Source: Sequoia sempervirens (Eukaryota; Streptophyta; Pinopsida; Cupressales; Cupressaceae). From it: a stretch of DNA of 64,000 bases. The translations under genes and the position numbers were made by a program. Below are positions 58,590-64,000 of the stretch, piece by piece. The notes under the pieces are model-generated. The model was not told the DNA's origin. It saw only the letters and a program-made list of their open reading frames with translations, and ran no database searches. Location: the NCBI GenBank assembly GCA_007258455.2, contig VDFB02270651.1, positions 702,299,360 through 702,363,359 of the forward strand, given 5' to 3'. The number at the start of each line of letters is the position of its first letter. The stretch's first letter is position 1.

Positions 58590-59378
58590 TTTTTGCATTT
58601 CTTCAAAAAAAATCTTTCACATTGTTTCATTTCCTCCAAAGATAATGTCATGAACATATACAACTACAATCAAGATCTCATCATTTTCAAATTTCAAGTA
58701 TAACTTACTATCTGCCATACCTTTATTGAAGCCTTACTGAATAAGATATCTATCCAACCTTGCATACCAATCTCTAGGAGTTTTCTTTAATCCATATAAA
58801 GCTTTCTTCAATTTGTAGACCATATCCGGTTGATCTGACAACTAAAATCCTTCTGGTTGTTCCGTGTACACTTCTTCTTCCAACTCACCATTCAAAAATG
58901 TAGACTTAACATCCATCTGATAAACTTTAAAGTCTTTATGAGCAACAAATGCTAAAAACATTCTAATAGCTTCCATCCTAGCCACTGGAGAAAAAGTTTC
59001 TTGAAAATATACACCTTCTACTTGTGAGTATCCCTTACACACAAGCCTTGCCTTATTTCTAATCACTTCTTCATTCTCATTCAACTTGTTTCTAAATACC
59101 CATTTTGATCCAATTATATTTTTGTTTGTCAGTCTAGGGACCAATTCCCAAGATTGATTCTTCTCAATCTACATAAGTTCTTCCATAGATTTCATCCAAT
59201 TTTCATCATTACATGCTTCAATCACTGTCTTATGTTCCACTTTAGAAAGTAGACACAAATTTATCTCACTAGAAGCAACAACTTTGCTTCTTGTCAGAAA
59301 TATTTTCCTCTTGTCTCCAATGATTTGGTCTTCTGAATGATTCTTTTGCACATATTTAGGTGTCTCTTGGGACACCAT
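58590..59378 (-). pseudogene. Copia reverse transcriptase, fingers and palm
   Basis: 59144-58842: [80 protein letters not shown] (first catalytic Asp in QMDVK), then stops. The YVDD catalytic box near 58650 reads YVHD, so the first of the paired aspartates is lost. Other stops fall in GFxLSDQP and DRYLIQx. Upstream, 59378-59169 is the integrase-RT linker. Confidence 0.92.
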
Positions 59379-59438
59379 CAGAGCTTCCTTTTCCTCATTC
59401 TGCTTTTCTTGTTCTTCAACAATTTCTTCAAATTCTAT

Positions 59439-60164
59439 TCAATCAAATTCATTTGATACATATCCATCAACTTCAATTGAATTCTTCATAGTTTCATCCA
59501 CCTTGACATTTTTTCTTTCTACAATATTTATTAGCCTTTTGTTGAAACATCTGTAAGCTTTGATTTTAGCAGAGTATCCAAGGAAGATACCTTCATCACA
59601 TCTAGCATCAAACTTTCCTAATTTTTCTTCATCTCTAGTTCTGATATAACATTTGCTTCCAAATACATTGAAATACTTGACCGTAGGAATTCTTCCACAC
59701 CATAGCTCATAGGGGGTCTTTGTATTGTTAGACTTTGCTTGCACTCAATTTAGCACATAAACAATAGTATGAATAACTTATCTCCAATAAAATTTTGGTA
59801 GAACTACCTCAGTAATCATTGATCTAGAAACATCCTGAATTCTATTTTTCCTTTCAACAACTCCATTCTGCTAAGGAGTTTTAGGAGCATATAATTATCT
59901 TTTTATTCCATGAACTTCGCAAAACATGTTAAACTCATTCAAAGTAAATTCACCACCTCTATCAGACCTTAAACATTTTATCCTCAAATTTGCTTCATTT
60001 TTAACCATAGCCTTAAATGCCTTGAATCTTTTTAATGCATTAGATTTCTCTCTAAGAAAAATAACCCATGTGTATCTAGAGTAATCATCAATCAAAAGCA
60101 TAAAATAACTGTCACCTTGTAGACTTCTCACTCTTGTAGGACCACATAGATTTGTGTGAATCAA
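59439..60164 (-). pseudogene. Copia integrase core and C-terminal region
   Basis: 60164-59895 gives DLCGPTRVRSLQGDSYFMLL, IDDYSRYTWVIFLREKSNAL (first catalytic Asp) and RIKCLRSDRGGEF (second Asp), then a stop at 59895. The following frame carries QNGVVERKNR (catalytic Glu) with two stops nearby. 59744-59439 is the C-terminal part (TPYELWCGRIPTVKYFNVFG, KFDARCDEGIFLGYSAKIKA). The catalytic triad residues are individually present, but the chain is broken. Confidence 0.93.
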
Positions 60165-60166
60165 AT

Positions 60167-60442
60167 CTAGTAGTCTGGTAGTAGATTATTCCTTTGACCT
60201 GAAGTTGTTTCTATCTTGCTTTCCAAATGACAATTCTTGCAAATAGCATTAATAGGCTTTGTAATCCTTGGTTGATCACTTACAACTTGCACAACACTAA
60301 TTCTTGCCAAGTTCTCAAAATTCATATGACACATCCTCTGGTTCCACAACCAACTATCATTAATTTGAATCATAAACCAATGTCCATCAACACCCTTAAG
60401 TTGATAAATGTTTCCTTCAGACTTCTTACCAACAACAATCAC
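60167..60442 (-). pseudogene. Copia GAG-pre-integrase domain
   Basis: The zinc-binding HHCC domain before the integrase: IYQLKGVDGHWFMIQINDSW, LWNQRMCHMNFENLA, CKNCHLESK. The first zinc-binding His (normally LWHxRLGH) is Asn here; the second His and both Cys remain. Confidence 0.88.
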
Positions 60443-61002
60443 TGTTCTAGATCCTTTCCTAATTTCACATCTTTCATCCTCAATACAAGATTATATCCTT
60501 TACTACACATCTGTCCAACACTTAAAATATTATGCCTTAAACCCTTAACATAGTAGACATCATTAATATTATGCTCACCATCAAATCCAATTGAAACTAT
60601 TCCACAAATCTTAGCATCAGTATCATCTCCGAATTTAACTAAGCGACCATCATAGTTTTCAAGTTTAACAAACTTACTCTTATCACCAGTCATGTGATGT
60701 GAACAACCAATATCAACAACCCAATAGTTCTTCTCTTGTTTAGCATGAAGAGCAGAAATCACCGTACCTTCACTCTTTTCTTGAGCATTTTCCTTCACCC
60801 ATCTTTCAGTATTAGCAGAAGTAGATTCATCTTTTATAGCCAAGAACAAGCATTCATTGTCATCAAAATCTCGATAATCAGATTCTTCATAAAAAAGATC
60901 AGCATCTTCATTCACATAATATGCTTTGTTGATCTTCTTCCCTTTTTTTTCTTTGCTTAATCTACGTTGTTTATTCTTCTTAGCTCTTTTTGGACATATC
61001 AA
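60439..61002 (-). pseudogene. Copia Gag C-terminus and protease
   Basis: After the zinc knuckle (CFICGGIGHYALIC, at about 61035-60990, spanning a frame change) comes an acidic spacer, then the protease YWVVDIGCSHHMTGDKSKF. The family norm is D-S-G or D-T-G at the active site; here it is D-I-G, so activity is doubtful. Later blocks NINDVYYVKGLRHNILSVGQ and MCSKGYNLVL mark the end of the protease domain. Confidence 0.9.
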
Positions 61003-61733
61003 AGCATAATGACCAATTCCTCCACAAATAAAGCATTTAAAAGGTAGCTTACCTTCATACTTACCATAGCCCTTTCTTCATCCAGATCTTCACTACATGT
61101 AGCCTTAAAAGTAGTTTTTGATTTGGATCCATTACTCAAATTTGGTTTTCTCATTTCATAAGATGTTAGAGTACCCAACAACTGATCTTTAGTATAAGTC
61201 TTGTAGTCCACATATTCTTCAATAGAAGATACCTTTTCATTGTATCCATCAGGGAGAGTTATGAGAATCTTCTTCACTATCTTGAATTCATCCACAGCTG
61301 CACCAAGTCCTCACATTTCACCTACCAGCTCATCCACTCTCTGTACATAGGATTTAATGTTCTCATCTTTAGACATATGTAGGATTTCAAATTGTGCTTC
61401 CAAGTCTTGTAACTTCGCTTCTTTGACCTTTTCATTTCCAGCATGAGTTGTTTCCAATGCATCCTAGACCTCTTTAGCAGTCTTTATATTTGCAACTATG
61501 ATTAACTCAGACTGTGAAAGACTATTCTTCAGAATGTACTTTGCCTTATTATTTGCTTCAGGTGCCTTGATTTCATCATACATACTCGAATAATTAGGAG
61601 TAGTATATGTAGTCTTATAAGCTTTTTCAACATCATATACACAGTATTCCAAAAATCCTTCCATCTTTATTATCCAAAGGCCATAGTTAGTCCCATCAAA
61701 CCTAGGCCACTCAATAGTGATCTTACTCACCAT
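60999..61733 (-). pseudogene. Copia Gag N-terminal and UBN2 region
   Basis: Starts MVSKITIEWPRFDGTNYGLW at 61733, 45 bp from the primer site. The frame is broken near 61464, continues in another frame (a LEAQFEILHMSKDENIKSYV-like stretch around 61340-61400), then at 61295 MDEFKIVKKILITLPDGYNE and YKTYTKDQLLGTLTSYEMRK. The protein would coat element RNA in cytoplasmic particles. At least two frameshifts. Confidence 0.88.
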
Positions 61734-61777
61734 CCCAGACCTTCCTTAAGTGGTTAAGCTCTTCTCCAAAGAACCAA

Positions 61778-61789
61778 GCTCTAATACCA
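61778..61789 (-). promoter_or_regulatory. Primer-binding site of full copia
   Basis: Minus strand TGGTATTAGAGC, one base different from the initiator Met tRNA site, 5 bp inside the 5' LTR. Confidence 0.9.
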
Positions 61790-61794
61790 ATTGC

Positions 61795-63115
61795 TGAACA
61801 AGACAACTGAGAGGGGGGTGAATAAGTTGTAGAATTTTTTTTCCCTTACAACACTCAAAAAAGATTAATTCAATTACCATCCACAAATTCTTTACTCTGC
61901 TAATATGATTAATCATTAAGTGCAAATGCATAAACTGAAAGAAGCAAAAACCATACACACACAACAACACCAGATTTATGTGGAAAACCCAATAAGGGAA
62001 AAACCATGGTGAGGATTAGCTCACAATATAGAGAATATAAAAACCAAATACAAAGGCTCATTACCAGAGAAGGCTCACTGCTGAAACAAGACTTACTAGT
62101 TGGATCAAGACTCACTGTCCAATAAGGGTTGACCACTCGAAGGGATCATTTCCACACAGATACAAAGAAGATAGAAGATATTTTTTTACAGAGAGAATAC
62201 AATCTCAATGCAACGAATATTTCCACCACAACTCACTCACACACTTGCAAACATGCTTGAATAATAGAGTACACCTTTAGCTCACTACATTTAGAAACTC
62301 ACCACTAAGATTTCACACTGATCTACTCAACCACACACACTATTTTGTATTTATCTCACATCTATCTTGCTCTATTTCTTTGCACATCTTTCACCAATAT
62401 CTCATCCTATATTTATACCATCTTCAACTTTGAAACATATCCAAAGTCATCCACACACACACCATTTGTATTTACAAATTCAAATTAGGTCGGCTCCAAA
62501 ACATTCTAGGGTAGAATTAGAATAAGGGTGACCCAAATACATGCTTAATGTGGACCCAAATAAGTCCCAACATGCTTCATGAACTTCACAAGTAGTTTTT
62601 AACATAAGGTCGGCCAAACCAATGTAAAACACATAGAACAATTAAGCACACACAACCTTAGCATGAACTAATCCTCCCAGACAACAAAATTATCTTCAAC
62701 ATGATCATATCAATTTATCTCTAGAACCACAAGTCATAAAACTTGAATAAGAAGAAATTCAGAGCAACTACATTTCTCCCAGACCTCAGCTAGAGACACT
62801 AAATAACACAGTTCACAAATGGTGAACATAACTTGCACTGTACAACGATCCAAAAACCCAAAATATAGATATAAAAACTTCCAAAAGCCATGATCAACAT
62901 ATCTAAATCACATGAACATAGGAGAAAATCCTGGAGCAAACATTGAATTCCTGCAACCTTTCTTCATTAAAATTTTCTCAATATCCTTGACATATATAAC
63001 CAATAAATTGCATCCATGACATTAATGACAACAACAACTAGTTGATAAGCAGTTAACCACTTGACACCAATGACAACACTTTCACTCTTGTATCAACATC
63101 TTCATAGTTGCAACA
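61795..63115 (-). repeat. 5' LTR of full copia
   Basis: Plus strand TGAACAAGACAACTGAG to ATAGTTGCAACA, aligned along its length with 56055-57372 with scattered substitutions and small indels. Confidence 0.95.
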
Positions 63116-63120
63116 TGATC

Positions 63121-63815
63121 TATCTATATCTATGAGCATTTCTGACCCCGAATTATCATACCCCCTATCTCTTGATTTCCTCATCTTTGTTTTTCCTTTG
63201 TTTTTTATCTTTCTCTTCTTTGCTTTCTTCTTGATGTTGTGGTGCCTATGTGTTGTCCCTCACATTTGTGACAACATTTCCACGTCTACATCTCGTCATG
63301 TATCATGATCCAAAACATCTCTGCGTGTTCTTCCTTTCCTTAGGATGCCACATGCTCCTTCAATTTGCATGGACCATCCTAAGGGTGGGCCCATACCTCT
63401 CTGATTTTCAATAAGGTGTATTCGGTGGCCAATGAATCCCTTGCTGAAAATATTTACATTTTCAAAAATCACATCCTTCAAAAAGGATCCCCTTAGCAAG
63501 ATTTTCTTTTGAAATCAAATTCATAGCAAAAAGAATTAAGAATTCACCTTCGAGGAGGATATTCTTCTATTTTTCATATTCCTTGATGAAAGAGAATCTT
63601 TCAAAAGGAGTCCTTGATGACAGGATCGTTTGCAAAAATGTTATCACTTTTCAAACAAAGTGTCCCTTGAGTAGACCTCTATTTATTTTGAAGGATTCCC
63701 GAGGGACCCCTTTGAAAGATTCTCCTTCAATTGCTTGTTCTAAAATATGACTGTCTATTTGTCTGTGTGATTCTTTTCTTTCCAAACATTTTTGTCTGAA
63801 GATTAACATGGTGCC
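63121..63815. other. Unassigned DNA right of copia
   Basis: No recognised gene. It may continue the sequence left of 56050. Repeated fragments of AAAGGAGTCC/AAAGGATCCC flavour occur at 63480-63720. Confidence 0.4.
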
Positions 63816-63818
63816 TTG

Positions 63819-64000
63819 CAAGATCGAGCACCTATGAGGATCAATCAGACTCTGTGGAGCCTTTCACATCTAGCCTCCCTCAAGACCGAGCACCTGTGGT
63901 GCCTCCTTTGTAGGATCGAGCACCTATGAAGAATTTTTTGTTCTACAAGATCGAACACCTGTAGAACCCTTTTGTTCATCTTTTGCGGGACCGAGCACCT
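63819..64000. repeat. GATCGAGCACCT short interspersed repeats
   Basis: AGATCGAGCACCT and variants (ACCGAGCACCT, ATCGAACACCT) at 63821, 63884, 63913, 63949 and 63988, running off the right edge. Confidence 0.8.

Larger units (their letters stand above)
56055..63115 (-). mobile_element. Full-length Ty1/copia retrotransposon, inactive
   Basis: A 7.06-kb minus-strand element with LTRs 56055-57372 and 61795-63115 (1.32 kb each; TGTTGCAA...TTGTTCA in its own sense). Primer site at 61778-61789, purine tract at about 57375-57384. Domain order from right to left is gag, protease, integrase, reverse transcriptase, RNase H, the Ty1/copia order. All frames are broken and key residues are changed. GATCT is found near both outer ends (56048-56052, 63117-63121) but not exactly adjacent, so the target duplication is unclear. 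Its LTR belongs to the same family as the solo LTR at 26904. Confidence 0.95.

Overview
This is a 64-kb piece of an AT-rich plant nuclear genome, most likely a gymnosperm (conifer or close relative). The evidence is typical plant Ty1/copia and Ty3/gypsy elements, plant LINEs, a tRNA-derived SINE, a hAT transposase, a plant-type homoserine kinase relic, low gene density and deeply nested old retroelements. The gymnosperm assignment is inference from gene sparsity and element style. No bacterial, organellar or viral genes were seen.

Layout. 0-8.6 kb: AT-rich DNA with a hairpin, a 1.87-kb ORF1-only LINE with an 18-bp target duplication (2025-3893), and a tRNA-type SINE with a 16-bp duplication (6664-6858). 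8.6-17.4 kb: a decayed Ty3/gypsy chromovirus on the + strand. Its integrase core is locally tandem-amplified. It is broken by a truncated LTR element flanked by a 54-bp direct repeat (11441-14385), and its 3' LTR is broken by a 1.95-kb TPRT-type insertion carrying a very hydrophobic 241-residue ORF (15252-17200). 19.6-22.9 kb: the largest coding unit, on the - strand, about 1,100 codons with one frameshift and one in-frame TAG, behind a good 3' splice site; I do not recognise it. Upstream of it is a degenerate GGCGGACTT minisatellite. 25.3-28.6 kb: a hAT transposase pseudogene split by a solo copia LTR. 29.9-30.9 kb: a second solo LTR.

32.8-36.5 kb is the genic island: an intact LTO1/Yae1-family gene with a perfect ten-fold GX3 glycine ladder, then 0.2 kb downstream a homoserine kinase pseudogene containing a 5'-truncated LINE, then a 134-bp exon-like unit repeated three times. 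37.0-39.5 kb: a compact non-autonomous LTR element without coding sequence. 42.6-51.8 kb: two minus-strand copia deletion derivatives of the same design (LTR, gag, RNase H tail, LTR), apparently inserted into an older gypsy-like sequence whose protease region lies at 52.1-52.8 kb. 56.0-63.1 kb: a full-length minus-strand copia with both LTRs but dead catalytic sites. The last 200 bp hold short repeats.

Only the LTO1-like gene looks like a working conserved host gene. The remainder records successive insertion, deletion and local duplication. The items most worth following up are the unidentified 19.6-22.9-kb coding unit, the hydrophobic-ORF element at 15.2-17.2 kb, the 54-bp flanking duplication, the gag-only copia pair and the triplicated exon-like unit.
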